A stretch of 64,000 bases of DNA from Aphelocoma coerulescens (taxonomy: Eukaryota; Chordata; Aves; Passeriformes; Corvidae), in the NCBI RefSeq assembly GCF_041296385.1, contig NC_091016.1, forward strand, positions 14,359,497 to 14,423,496, given 5' to 3'. Position 1 is the stretch's first letter, and each line of letters begins with the position of its first letter. Positions 13,880-26,400 of this stretch are shown one piece after another. A program made the position numbers and the translations under genes. The notes below the pieces were generated by a model. The model saw only the letters and a program-made list of their open reading frames with translations. It had not been told where the DNA came from and did no database searches.

Positions 13880-15130
13880 GGTGAGGGGGTTCTCTTCCTC
13901 CCGGCCGCGTTTCTTTCCCCTTTTCCTGCAGGCAACATTCGCGCATTATTTCAAAAACCACTTCCTTGGCAGTGAAGCACAACAAGAGTGACACAGAGCA
14001 TGGTGCACGCCAAAGCCGGAGCACCCCACGGCCTGGCCATGGCTGCTGCGCCCACCCCCTCACCGCTTCCTGAGGGGAAATGCCGCGGCAGCAGCCCAAG
14101 AGCAGCCAGACCTCGGGGCAGGAGGGAGTGGAAATAAGGGCAAAGCCAAAAGCGCGGCAGGGCTGCCCCGAGCCGGGCCGCACTCGCACTGCCACACCTC
14201 GGGCCCTCCACGCCGCTGCCGGGCCCAGCGAGGGCCCTCCAGCCCCGAGGCCACCGAAGTGCGAGGGGAAGCGGGCAGAAGCCTCACGGCCGGGGGCAGG
14301 CGGGACCGGGGGGCCGGCGGGACCGGGGACCGGGGGGCCGGCGCTGACACAGACCCGGGCAGCAGCGGCAGCCGCACCTCACCGGAGCTCCGAGAGCGGC
14401 TGCGCAGGCCTCGGGCCCGCCCCCGCGGGACTGCGGGTGGGAAGCGGGCGGGTGGGTTTTGAAACGTTTCCTGCCTGGTTTTCCTCAAAACACGTTTAGC
14501 TTGGATTTATCGCTGTGAATTCGGAGGGGAGAGGTTTTGGCGGGGTTAGGCAGTGGCGCTATCCCGTGCCTGGCGCACGGGATGCCGTCCCGGGCTGCTC
14601 AGCGCTCGGTCGCCTTACACCGCCGCCCTGCAAAGGTGCAGCCTGCAAGAGCCCTGAGCGGGGGTGAGCGTGGGGCTGCAGGGTGCAAACATCATAGCGC
14701 GGGCCGAGAAAAAGCCAACACAATTCCCACCCGGGACATAAGCTGCAAGCCTTCCTCTGAGGGCTTACGGAGCTCATGGAGGAGATGTGCCCCGGGGACG
14801 TCCATGTGCTCCCACCGAGGAGTTTTAACAGCGGCGGAGTGGAAGCTTCGCAAGCCCCGCTGAGAAGCGGGATACAAACCTCACTCAGTTTGAGGCATCG
14901 CATCACTTCAGCGCCAGCAGCATCGGTGTGTGCGGCCACAGCCGCAGCAGGCGTGGTGACAAGGACATTTACGGGGCACCGACACAGACATCCTGACCCT
15001 CTTTACCAGGGCTGCAGGGAGTGTCGCGGACACGTGCTGGATACTTCTCCAGCAAAGAGAATACGGGGCGGTGCTGCCTGACAGCGTGTGCACGGCACAG
15101 CCAGACACCCCAGGGGAGAGGTCAAGGATC
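13880..15130. promoter_or_regulatory. SHLD1: CpG island 1, likely SHLD1 promoter and exon 1
   Basis: GC content and CpG density rise sharply from about 13.9 kb and peak at 14.15-14.45 kb. That peak has GC-box sequence (GCCCGCCCCC near 14416) and an NRF1-like TGCGCAGGC near 14400. The position, about 3 kb upstream of the SHLD1 coding exon in the minus direction, suggests it is the SHLD1 promoter. Candidate minus-strand exon 1 donors are CCG|GTGAGG (exon end 14383), GCG|GTGAGG (exon end 14064) and TCG|GTAAGG (exon end 13862). A good plus-strand donor, CAG|GTGAGG, is also present with its exon end at 13880, so bidirectional transcription is possible. The start site cannot be chosen from sequence alone. 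Long ORFs on both strands here are GC-driven artefacts. Confidence 0.65.
14299..14343. repeat. Short GC-rich direct repeats in CpG island 1
   Basis: GGCGGGACCGGGG-type units recur about three times in a row, interspersed with GGGGGCCGGCG. The G runs could support a G-quadruplex. This is simple GC-rich repetition within the island. Confidence 0.6.
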
Positions 15131-16000
15131 CGCCCCGGTACCGTCTGGGCAGGCAGTCGGGAGGAAATGCTGAGCTCTTTGGCCCGGGCGCTGTGAGTGA
15201 GACTGGGAAGGAGCTGGGAGTTTTTTCCAAGAAACCTTTGAACTTCAGAGTTACTGAGGGCAAACGGGTGTGTTTAGGAGGAAGTCATTAAAAGGAAGAA
15301 AATAAATTGGAAGTCCCGTGGCTGCCAAGAGGGCTTTGTTTTTCTCGCAGGTGAGCTGGCTTGAGCTGGGAAATGTCCACAGGGAGAGCCTTTGAATCCG
15401 TGTTTCAGGCACAGCAGTGACTCTGCCTCGCCCTTACAGCCTCTCTTGAACCAGGCCTGGGCATTTGGGGTCACTGCACAAGTAGAGATGCAAACCTAGC
15501 TACACCCTGAGCTGTAACTAAACTCGGCTCTAGTACAGGGCTAACTCTTGCCAGTCATATTTGTCCCCAAGAACTACCCATCCCTCTGGGGGAGTTCTGT
15601 GACCTGGAAGGCAGCACCCCAGCCCTTCATTTCCTTGCAGGGATTGGAGTTGGAGCTGAGCTGTGGAATGCAAAACACAGCAGATCTGCTTTATTTCGCA
15701 CTGGGAGCACATGCAATATTACAGCATCCAGAAAAGTCATCTCTGTGATTCCACCCCACTGGATCATGCCAAGTCTCTGCCACTAGAAAAGCTCTGGCAG
15801 TGGGGAACATCACTGGCTCCTGGAAAAGCAAGGAGTTCCAGCCAACAGAACTGCCAAGGAAACTATAGTACTTACTAACAAACATACACAGCTTACCAGT
15901 TTCTATTTGTCCATAGGTGGACAGCCAGATCTTTGAACTTAATTTCCCTTCTCTCCCTCACCAGAATGAGGAGGTCCTGCAGTGCTGGCACCCCCACCAC

Positions 16001-16025
16001 TGTAGTCTACACGTTGTAGACTACA
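16001..16025. repeat. Perfect 10-bp inverted repeat with 5-nt loop
   Basis: TGTAGTCTAC at 16001-16010 is the exact reverse complement of GTAGACTACA at 16016-16025. ACGTT lies between them as the loop. It sits in intergenic DNA with no adjacent gene, and its function is unknown. Confidence 0.9.
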
Positions 16026-17718
16026 TTTTTATTCCTTATGAACTGCGTTATCAGCAAAATGATTAAGTTTGCCTGTAGTATTTAGGGCAAGTCTCTAAGT
16101 GTGTACTACGGTCCCTTTTATCAGTGCCTTATTTTTAGCACACGATAAAAGTATACCAGCAGTCATGTCTGATGCTGGTTAAAGTGGAAGGTACGTGAGA
16201 GCCAGGAAACTCGGAATTAAACCCACACTTGACATTTACCAAAGATCAGACTGCTGAGAGTCATAACTAGGGAAAAGGAAATACATTTTCTGACTATTGC
16301 AGCTCTGTCACAAAGAGATTTTTCAGTGCTGACAGTCTCAGGGCCAGATTGTACAAGATGTACAATTCCATGTCATTGAAGCTAATGTGTATCTGCCAAT
16401 TTACCATCTTAAGTACTTAACGCATAACATGAAGAAAAAAGTCTGTCTTCAAAAACAGCAGAACTTGCACGTTCATCTCTTTTCAGTCCTTTCCCACTGT
16501 CACACTGCAGGGGAGCCTGCCTACTTCCTTCTTTACACAATAGCTCAGAGTTACTTTAATACCTCAAAGCAGACTAACAGCTGAATGAATAGAAGCTAAT
16601 CCAGGAAGTGGGCTGAAGGGATGCTAGGGAGACGTGAACAAGGTTGATTTTTACACAGCTGAGTTTACAAAGGTTGTTCTGTTGATTAACAGAGATGATT
16701 AAACCGAAGTTTGTAGTCTATATATCAGTGTTTTGAGTTCACTCCTCACCATGAACCAGTCCTTTGTTCTCAGAACTAAAAGCAAGAAAAAATATCAGTA
16801 TATTTAAATTTATGAATTGCATGCATTTTACTTCTCAGCTCAAGACATTGTTACTAAAGCAGATGGAGGATCAGGCTTCATCCTAGATTCCCATTCCGAA
16901 GCTTTCCTCAAGCACTACAGACAGTGTTTTAGCGGCCTCTGCTCTGGAAAATCCTCTTGTGGTTACCCCAGGAATGAATGGTTATAGGCTTCAGGCCAGT
17001 GTGAGTGAGAAACAGCTCTTCAAGCCCACGAGATGAGAAACAGCAATTGGCAACTCATCTCCACTCCTTCCAGACCAGCGAGGTTTGCTGACAACACTGC
17101 AAATAGCAAAAAGCAGAGAAAGGCTGTAAGGAAAGCTCTTTTCCACCACCCCACTATCCCATACAGCATAAGACACCTGGCATTCTCAAATAACTTTTTG
17201 CATGATCGTCGTTCCTTCACCTAGAGCCGTGTCCTTTCTGTGCACACCACAGTACAGCTTTGAAAGTGAAGCTCAGATGCAGAGGCAAAACACATTAAAA
17301 GCTGTATTATCCATCCAGATTCCTACCAAGGCCAGACCAGGGTTAGCATACTTGTGGGAATATACTTGCTTACCTGGGGGAAAAAAAAAAGAGGTTGGTT
17401 ACCCAAAAACTCCTTGATTTGTCCAGCTGTGTTAGCTTCTAAAGAGTATTATAGTCCCTCCAAATTTGCCAAAGTTAAGTTTTCAGGCCCACATAAAAAG
17501 ACATTGTGTGTTTCGTGTTCTGCCACATCAAAGGCAATCACTCAATCCAGCAGACCTCCCTCTAAAGGGTCAGTTCCACTTAAACTGGAATACCCCTCCT
17601 GGTCATTACTATCTCCAAGCAGTGATAACAGCAGGGCTAATGCCTTTCAGAGTTTGGACTGAGCTATCACAGAGGACTGATTGCTGATTCAGCTTCCTGG
17701 TTAACACCAGGGTTAATA

Positions 17719-17772
17719 TATAAGCTATTTTACCTGTCTTTCTAATTTATAAGCTAACCTACCTGTCTTTCT
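17719..17772. repeat. 29-bp-period tandem duplication
   Basis: A 25-base unit beginning TATAAGCTA and ending TACCTGTCTTTCT occurs at 17719-17743 and 17748-17772. Only a central TTT/ACC triplet differs. This is a minor local duplication. Confidence 0.8.
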
Positions 17773-20700
17773 CACCCACAGTCAAGCAGGCATCTCCCAA
17801 GTTCCTCCAACCCCATAAACTCTATTCTGGTAACAGTACTTCTCTTCAAGACAGGTGAAGTTTATGAGCAGCAAACAGTCATCTACATTACAAAAAGAGG
17901 GTCAGCCAGGCAATCAAAAACACTCTTGGCCTTCCCTGGCCATAAGACAAGTAATGCTTTTTGCTTCCTCTTTCAGTAACAAGAGGTTTAAGCCTTTTGC
18001 TTGCTGCAGTCAACACCCTGAGGTACAAGAAGTTTCTAAGACCAAATGTTATTTCCTGCTGTACCACATGCCATTAAATTGAATTTTTTTTTTTTTTATG
18101 AATCCCTTGCTGTGGCTGTGACCTGCTTTTTCTGGTGTCTGACTTTTTAAGGTGTCATTTCTAAACTAAACTAACCATGGTAGCCAGTTCATGTATTAAT
18201 ACTGTGTCTTGGAATTTTGTGATTTCAGGAGAAACTGGCTCTCTTTTCAAAAAGTAGTTTACTGTGGCAAAGGCTTGGCAATGTGAATGTTGGGGATATT
18301 TCAGTACAAGCAGGAACAGGAATTTTTTTTCTTACAATCCTGTACCAAATCCTATCTCTCTCCTTTCAGAGCCTCTGCTAAAATGGGTGCAGAAGCATGC
18401 CTTCTCTGATTGATATTACCTCCCCTCTTTTTTTGGGCTACCTCCTTGGCATCTGCAGCTGCTTGAACCCACTTTGAATGAAAGCTTTTTAGGACCTAAC
18501 ACTATTATTCTTGTTATGTACAAGATTTTAGCACCGTGGATGCTGATGTAGGGCTCTGTGGGGCCTCATTTCCTCCCTTCTGCATCACAATTCACTAAAA
18601 TAAAACAAAAGTGTTGTGGGACTCAGGGGTAGACATGAAACGCACTGTAACTTAAAGTACCCAAACACAACTTGGGTCTGCCTTAACTAGCATCGTATTT
18701 CCTTCTGCAGACTTCTCCTCTTTCACTGCATTCCTATTTAAGTCTCCACACCCCCACCCTTGCATTCCTGCTGCCCAGGAGTTTTGTTCATCCCAATCAC
18801 TCTGCCTGGGCTGCTGCCCTTTGCAGTCCTGATGAACAATGCATGTAAAGCAGAGACATTTGGAGTACCTAAGCTCATGTCTCAGTCTCGCTTTGGGGCA
18901 GAATAGCCCTTTAACCATTGGTTTATCCTCTGCTGTTTATCCCCTTGCACTCTTGAAGCTGGTGATCAACAGTCTCTTCAGCTTCTTAGTCGCTATACAC
19001 ACCAGCCAGCAACGGGACTCCTTTGATTCTGGCAGGGAGCATGAGCCTGAGTTTCCTGTTCTTGTATTCCTAGGATCTGGATGGAAATTGTTACAGCTGG
19101 ACCTTCATCAGTCTATACACACATAAATACTCACCAAGGATACGTCATGTTCTCATGCTGTTAAGCCTTTGGGGAATTTCCAAAAGATGCTTCCAGCCTC
19201 ACTTGAAGTAAACAGTCACAGGGGAACAGTCACAGTCTGGCTTCTTGCCTGGATCTTCCAGCGCCTGATATAGCATGGAGATACAACAAGAAGTGTCAGT
19301 TGCAGTAATTATGCACTTCTCTCCACTGGAAGACCTCCCGTGTTTGGGAGCTGAGCTCACTCCCTTGGCTTTCTACACTGCTACTTTCCCTGCCCAGTAG
19401 CAGGCTTTTGTTCCACAAGCACACCAGCTCTGAGATCATTACCTATCAATCTGTTAGAGAGTGGATCGAAGAGTTCAAAAGCAACCTGAGATAAATACAT
19501 CCACATTGGCCCTGTTTTTCCTAGAAGCCAGATAAAAGTAAAGAGTCAGGTCTTTCATCTAAAGGGCTGGTGTTCTGCCGGTGGGGTTATGATGAATAAG
19601 TGAAACTGAAGGGCAGAGATTGTACAGTGCCCAAGGAAATCACCCTCTGCTCTCACACAGAATTATCTGCTCCCTCAGCAGCTCTCCACTGTATTGTTTC
19701 AGGGAACTTCTAAATAGTTTTTGCAGTTGTGAGCATATAATTTTACTTTAATTGAGCTCCCACTCATAGGACATAGACTTGACAATGGCTTTGGTGTTAA
19801 TTTCGCCCACCAATTCTAGGAGAGCATCTTTATAACTTAAAAGGGAGGCTCCATTCTGGTCCCATTCAGTGTTTCTTGATTTGAGATGACAGTCTTACTC
19901 CCTGCCCCATATATTGTGGTGGGGTACATTGGGGCTTTTGGGGTTTTTTGGAGTAGTTACACGTTTTCCTATAATTTCTGGATGAAGTCTGGCCCTCTGT
20001 GAGGTTTCTTCAAGGTGTGTCTACTTCTAATCTCCACATTTTGTGTGAGTCATAGCTAAAGGACTAAATCCCTCCAAAAGTCAGGCTTGTGCCAGTGCTT
20101 CTACATGAGAGAGACACTGTTGAGCTGTAGCTCTCTGCAGAGACATGCTGCTCATGGAAAGTGGCAAGAATATGCTCAGAGATGTTGGCCTCCAGCTATT
20201 CTCCAGAAATCCACCTGGGCAGGGCAGGGCTTTTTCCTGTGAAATGCTCACAAAGTCTTGCTGGTTTCCCTGAAAGGCCTGGCAGTTATACCAGAACAAA
20301 AGGAAAAGCTTCTTTTCACTGCTTGGGGCTATCAGCAGTAGGAGGGGGGGGTTTGGGCTTTCCTTTTCTGAGCTGTCAGCAGAGTAGAAGCACGATGGAA
20401 ATTGTCTGCCAGGCTGAAGATCAAGAGGGAAGCAAAGCTAAACCTGGCAGAGTGAAGTTCTAATGCATAAACTGATCTTCCCCTCAGCCTGGTCAGCCTT
20501 CAGCTGGATTTTGAGTATCCACATGAGCTGCCCTGATCCAGTGCCACCAACACTGAGAACTTGCTGTTGTGCAATGAATCTACATGAGCACCTCAGAAGG
20601 AACAGCAAATTATCATTCTAGCCTCCCACTTCAATCCTCACAGCTCCAAAAGCCCCCACTACTACTGGAAGGTTTAAGCCAGCAATGTTTTTTGTTTAAA

Positions 20701-23451
20701 GAGATTGGAGCCTTATTGCTGACTTTGGGCTGGTGTTGCTGGTGTCCTTCTAGTTGCATTTATCCATGACCTGTCACAAGTATGGAGAGTCCAGCCTATA
20801 GGAGTAGGAAGAGCTATGCTGCTTCCAGGGCTGGCAGTGCTGCAGCTCAGCCTGCTTTTCAATTTCCAGTGCTCACACAGCTCAGGAGAAGGTAAACAGA
20901 AGCCTTGGGCTTGGACTGAGGCAGGAGAACCCCACAAGACCTCTGCCCTGCTGGAGCACGATTTCATACACTGTGTTCCTGAGTGAGCTGAAGACAGCCC
21001 TGAATTCCTTGGATGAAAGCATCGGACTAAGACTGCCTTAAGCTCTGCAAGTGAGCAGGTACAGAAGAGACCCTGCCCCTGGCCTAAGGCTTATTTATTG
21101 CCTAAAGGCAAAGACACTTTGCAGATAGAGAGCTGTTCTTAGTCTCCAATGTAAGCTCCTTAACTGCTCTTCTGGAGTGCTGCCTCCCTAATCTCTTATT
21201 TTTAGATTAGCTATTTTTAAGCGATTGCTTGCTGCCTACTTAGAGGTTTTTGATGCTCACATTTCTCAGTATTGAACACTGTTTTATCTGCAGTTAAATC
21301 ACACCATTATTTGTCTGCTGGCTGGATCACAGAATTTGATCTTGACCTTGGCAGGCATGGGAACAGAGACCTCTAATTAAAAAACCCCAAGTTGCTAGAA
21401 GAAAAAAAAAAAAGAAAATAACAATCAAAGCTGCAGTGACTTAGTCACTGGTTCCCATTACAGTGAGAACAGAGCACATTCTCAGGGTGGAGGCCTCTTT
21501 TCCGAGGGTGATGCAATCTGCAAGTCCTGACCTCTCAGCACTTTTACAACCAGGGTGCAATACATAGAATTTGGCAATGTATTTCAGGGCTATCTTATGC
21601 TGACAGATATTCCTCTTGCATTTTCAATTGTAACTTCAAACTTTCAACTTTTCCCCCTAAAAAGCAGGGGAGGGGGGGAGCAGAGAGAACCCTGGTTCCC
21701 TCAGAAAAAAATCTGAGTTTGCTGATGGACATCTACCAGCTGCAGTGACCTACTGGATCAGCATCCCCAGCTCCCAGTGCCAGCTACCTCTTCTCAGCAT
21801 CACACAAGCCACTTGCATGACTTTCCCTCCTGTCATCACTGCCAGTTTCCCATTGTCCCCAGCTCAGGTGGATGGCCCTACAAGATCTTGTAAGCAGCTC
21901 CCTGGCTCCACACAGCCTTTCCTCTACATGGGCAGCTCTTCTGCAATATGATCAAGCTCACACAGAAAAGATTTGGAGGAAGCACGGATAATTGTAGTGG
22001 GAGGCTTCTTAGCCTGGGGAATTTCTGTACCCCTTGATACAAAAAAAGGAAAGATTAGTGTGCCTAGGTATGGATACCACTGTGATTTTAGTAAGGGATC
22101 ACCTGATGGGGAATGAAGAAGTTTGTCACCTTTGGTTTGCCCCAGGAGGGCACCCCAAGTGCTCTGTAACACAGGCCTGTGTTTTGCTGAAGGTTTCTGT
22201 GAGCTGTCACCAACTCCCTGATCCTAAGACAGCAACAGGCCCAATGTTTGTTAACCTGTTACCACCTTTTTTTTTTTTTTTTAACCTCAGTTATGGAGGA
22301 AAAAATATCAGAGCATGTGAACACAGCTTGAAACCTGAGTAACATGAGCTGGCTTTGATCAGGCCTTCAAAATCAAGGAATGGCAGGTCCAGGACCTGTC
22401 AAGCCACAATTCCTCTCCAACAATAAATAGAGGTTTGGGGATATTTGTGTTAAGAGGCATCAGAAACAGCTGAGAAGTAGGATACATCTGCTAACTCATC
22501 TACCTGAGCAAAAGAAATCCCTGTGTGTCCATGTAATACTCTATTGGCTTGTTACAAGCCCACAAAACCCTTTCAGGCTGTTACTACCAATTTTTCCTCC
22601 TGATGGAGACAACTGTGCTTGTTGAGAAATCCCAAGTGCTGAGATTCACTCAAATCTCCTTTTGGGTGAAGTCAGCAGCCTCCTGCCTATTCTGCACCAC
22701 AGTCCTGTGTGGAAGTCAAACCACACTGCCAGTCATTTTGCACTGCAAGGCTTTCAGATCCCAACCCAGAAGATCGAAGTAAAATGTTTCCAAGCCACAT
22801 GATGACTGAACTGAGAAGAGGTATTGAGTTTCTGGAATGCAGACATTTTGGAGGAAAATGTATCACCTTTCAGTGGCTATTAGAGTAGATGAACTTCTCT
22901 ATACAAGTCATACATATTCAACCTGACAAAGGTAAGCTTAGCAGCTTTTTGCTAATCATCTCTAGGAAAAACAGTACACAAGGAGGGCTTCTGATGCATG
23001 ATCACGGCATCAATAATGAATCTCTGTAAAAAAAACCCTATTCCCCAGCTACACCAAAGAGAAAACTGTAAAGGCTTTATTATACCCCAGAAGCTCCAGC
23101 TGGTCCTATTCCTCTGACCCAAGTCACTCAGTGCTCAGCATCACAGAGCAGATGCTGCCCATAACAATTTTTGCTGCAACTCTGAAAGATTCAAGCCAGG
23201 AGTACATTCCAAACAGCAGCATCAGTACAGACAAGCAAGCCAAGGGGTTTGTAGTGTATTTTTGAAGACCAGTGAGGAGCTAACCAGTAAGTGCACTTTG
23301 ACTTCCAAATCACTGCTGAAGCTTGTAAGGAACCAGCACAGAGGTGTTTTTTTATTTTATTTTTAATGCTAAAAGCAAGGACTGAAATGATTTCTACACA
23401 ATATCCATTCTTACTTTCTTACCATTTTTTCTTCTTACTAGAGGTCATGGA

Positions 23452-23493
23452 CCTTCCTTCCTTCCTTCCTGCCTTCCTGCCTCCCTCCCTCCC
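23452..23493. repeat. TTCC/TCCC microsatellite
   Basis: This is a run of CTTC, TTCC and CCTC tetranucleotides forming a pure pyrimidine tract. It encodes the F/P/S-rich part of a spurious ORF. Confidence 0.9.
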
Positions 23494-26400
23494 GTGGTGG
23501 GAAGTACTTGTTTCTTTCTCCAGCTGGAGTTTTGTTACACACACCAGCAGCTCAGGTGCCTTGAAGCTGGGAGTGGTTGAGCAGTTCCTACTTTGGCCAC
23601 ATGGAAGTCTGTGACTTCCTTTCCAGCGTCACCAGGTTGTTCAGAAAGCAAGTCAGCCCCTCACCCTGCTGCATCAAGTAGTTGTACCTGTTGTGGCAAA
23701 ACTGTCAGTCAAACCGTGCACATCTGCAGCTTAGAAGTACCAAACAAATATTTTCATCTCCATTTGACCTTTTAAATCAGAAATTAGAGCAATGGTATAT
23801 TTTATGTTTCAGTGGGATCTGTTACTGAATCTAAAGAACAGCTGCTCTCTCACCATCAGGGGAACCTGGAGTTACTAGATAATAGCATGTTCCCATAGAT
23901 TGGAAAGAAATCTTGTCATTATTGAGTACAGCATGTTCCATGCTGCAGAAATTAAAACAGCTATGTGATCCTTGTGAGACCATTGTTCTGGCAAGAGATG
24001 CGTCCTCCCTTCCTGCATTTCCTCCTCCTTTGGGTTTACACGAAAAGAATTCCACCTTCCCTCATAAACATCATGTCTGTTGATGCTTCCCTCCCACTCT
24101 TAAACTCTGCACTGGCATTTGCTTAGCATTTCCCTGGCACTACTACCAGTTTCCATAGCAAAGGGTGTTAAACAAGACTGTAATCACAAACTTGAGGAAC
24201 CGCTGAGGACTGAAAGTCAACCAAATCATGCGTGAAGCAGCACAAAAATGCAAAATATCCTTGGAATATCCCGGCTGGGAACTCCCTGAGAGATGGTGGG
24301 AGAATATTCCCTTTAGAAATCTTGTCCTGAGTAGAGCATCCAGAGTCTATGAGACACTGAGCTAAAAATGCCAGACTAGATCTGATGTCCAAAACTGAAC
24401 TGTCACAGGTAGGGCAGGGAACAGATCACAGCCAAATCTGCCCCTTCTGCCCTAAAATGGCCAGGATGAAACAGCACAGACAGGGCCAAAAAAGGGCAAG
24501 CTGCTCCTGCTGGCTGGCAGCAGCTGCCCTGTGCCAACAAGTGAGCAAAGGATGGACTTCCACAGCCCAAAAGCTGCTGCCAGCAACATCCTTGCACTGC
24601 AGGCTGTCAATTGATACCCCTAGCAGCCCAAATTTGTCCTTCTCACCTGGGGTACAATCAGAGGGACAGAAATTCACCATTCAGATATTGCTCCTTGTTT
24701 CTGTTGTCTGGTGCCATCTCTGAGAAGGAAAAGCATTACCTCATTCAGGATAAGCATGAATACTAATTCATTAGTTTGAGACTTTGTAGTGCTAATGGTA
24801 CATTTAGGTGCCCCTGAATCATGTCAAGTGCAGTGGATTTTTACATTAGCGCTAATAACAATTACCCATCCAGTTCCTCTGATGCAGGATTAATCTGAAT
24901 TTTCCCCTTGAAAATACATTTTTTGTGTTCTGTAAGCCTTTAAAATTACAGATAACGTTCAATCTGCCCAAACCAAGGACTAGAATACAACTGACTCTTG
25001 TAACACATGCAGCTTCTGTAGTGCTCCAATTTCTTCCTCAAAGGCCTAGCATGTTTTAAACTAAGTTACTCCACCTCCCCTGCTCCCCACCACCCCAAAA
25101 AAATAATTGAGATATTGTTTACGTGGTCTCTTGCTCATTTAGCTTTTAAGGTTGCACATGCTGTTTTCTTTCAATGTGACTCAAGACAGTCATTTGTGCT
25201 TCCCTGCCGAGAAATAACTGACCACTGATTCATCACACTGAATGCCAGAGACTAGCAATCTGACATATTAGCTATTTTTAAAAATGCATTTAAATATATT
25301 TTTGGATGGAATTATGTCCAGAATAGCCTCTAAATACTGTGCTACATGTCTCTGGGGATGGTATTCCAATTCTGGAGGTAATACAGCTTCTCAGTTACTG
25401 CAGCCATTAGCCTTGAGCAGCTATAGAAGTTAATGTCACATGTCAGCACAAACTTTAGCAAGTACACGTGCATATGCTCTAGGTAATATATAGGCAGGGA
25501 ACATATGGGTTTTAATCAACACTTGGGCTTTCACATTGATTTTTAACTAGCACAGAAAGTCAGGCTCACTGGCCACAATGCTCTTTAGCTCTTTCCTCCC
25601 CCTGCCCCCATGACAACATTAGAAGTGGGCAAATGCCTGTCTGCTCATATCTTTAGTGGATCCCCTGCTGCAAGGAGTGTTTTCACACCACAGAACTGTC
25701 CTTGCAGCTGCCCCGTGTCTGGAGAAAGGCCAGAGGGGTCACTTGTTGGTGGAACAGCATGGGAGCTGGGAGCCAACTGGTCATCTGCTGCCATTTGGGT
25801 TTTCCTTCCTCCCACTGCATGGTCAGACCCACAGTTACAAATCCACAGGCTCTGCCCTAAGTCTTCCCACAGTGAATGCCAACAGGGAGATTGTCATCCC
25901 ATGAGTATTTGGCTGGAACTGACCTTTGGAAGTCTCTGTCTATCCCTTCCTCCTGGATGACTGCCAATGCTAAACCAGGTCTGCTGTCTGGCAGAAACTT
26001 GAACCCCCTCCAAGGATGGAGGTTCCCCCAACCTCTCTGGTGATCTGCCCCAGGGCTGCACATCTTCCCCATGATGAAGTTTTTCCCAGCATCCCAAGCC
26101 ACAATTTGCAATATTTGCCTCTTATTACACCATCTCCCACCACCAAGGAGAGTTTGGCTCTGTCATATTTTCAGCTGCCCTTCAAGAGACTGGTAGCTCC
26201 TGGTCATGCCAGTACTTTGTTGCTGGCACTAAAGATGTGACACTCTTCACAAAGAAGGTCACCAATAGGATCCTGCTGGATGGTTGTGAGCACTTGGCAT
26301 CTCTCAGCTTGCCAGTATTTGCAAACAAACCACATAACATCCACGCCAGTGGGTGTGTTACACAATCATGTGCCTTGAGTCAGAGTGCCAAGGGCAAGGT

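Noticed and set aside
13626..14499. ORFs of 140-190 codons on both strands in CpG island 1
   Set aside because: Same GC artefact. They are proline/arginine/alanine-rich with no domain and overlap in antiparallel frames.
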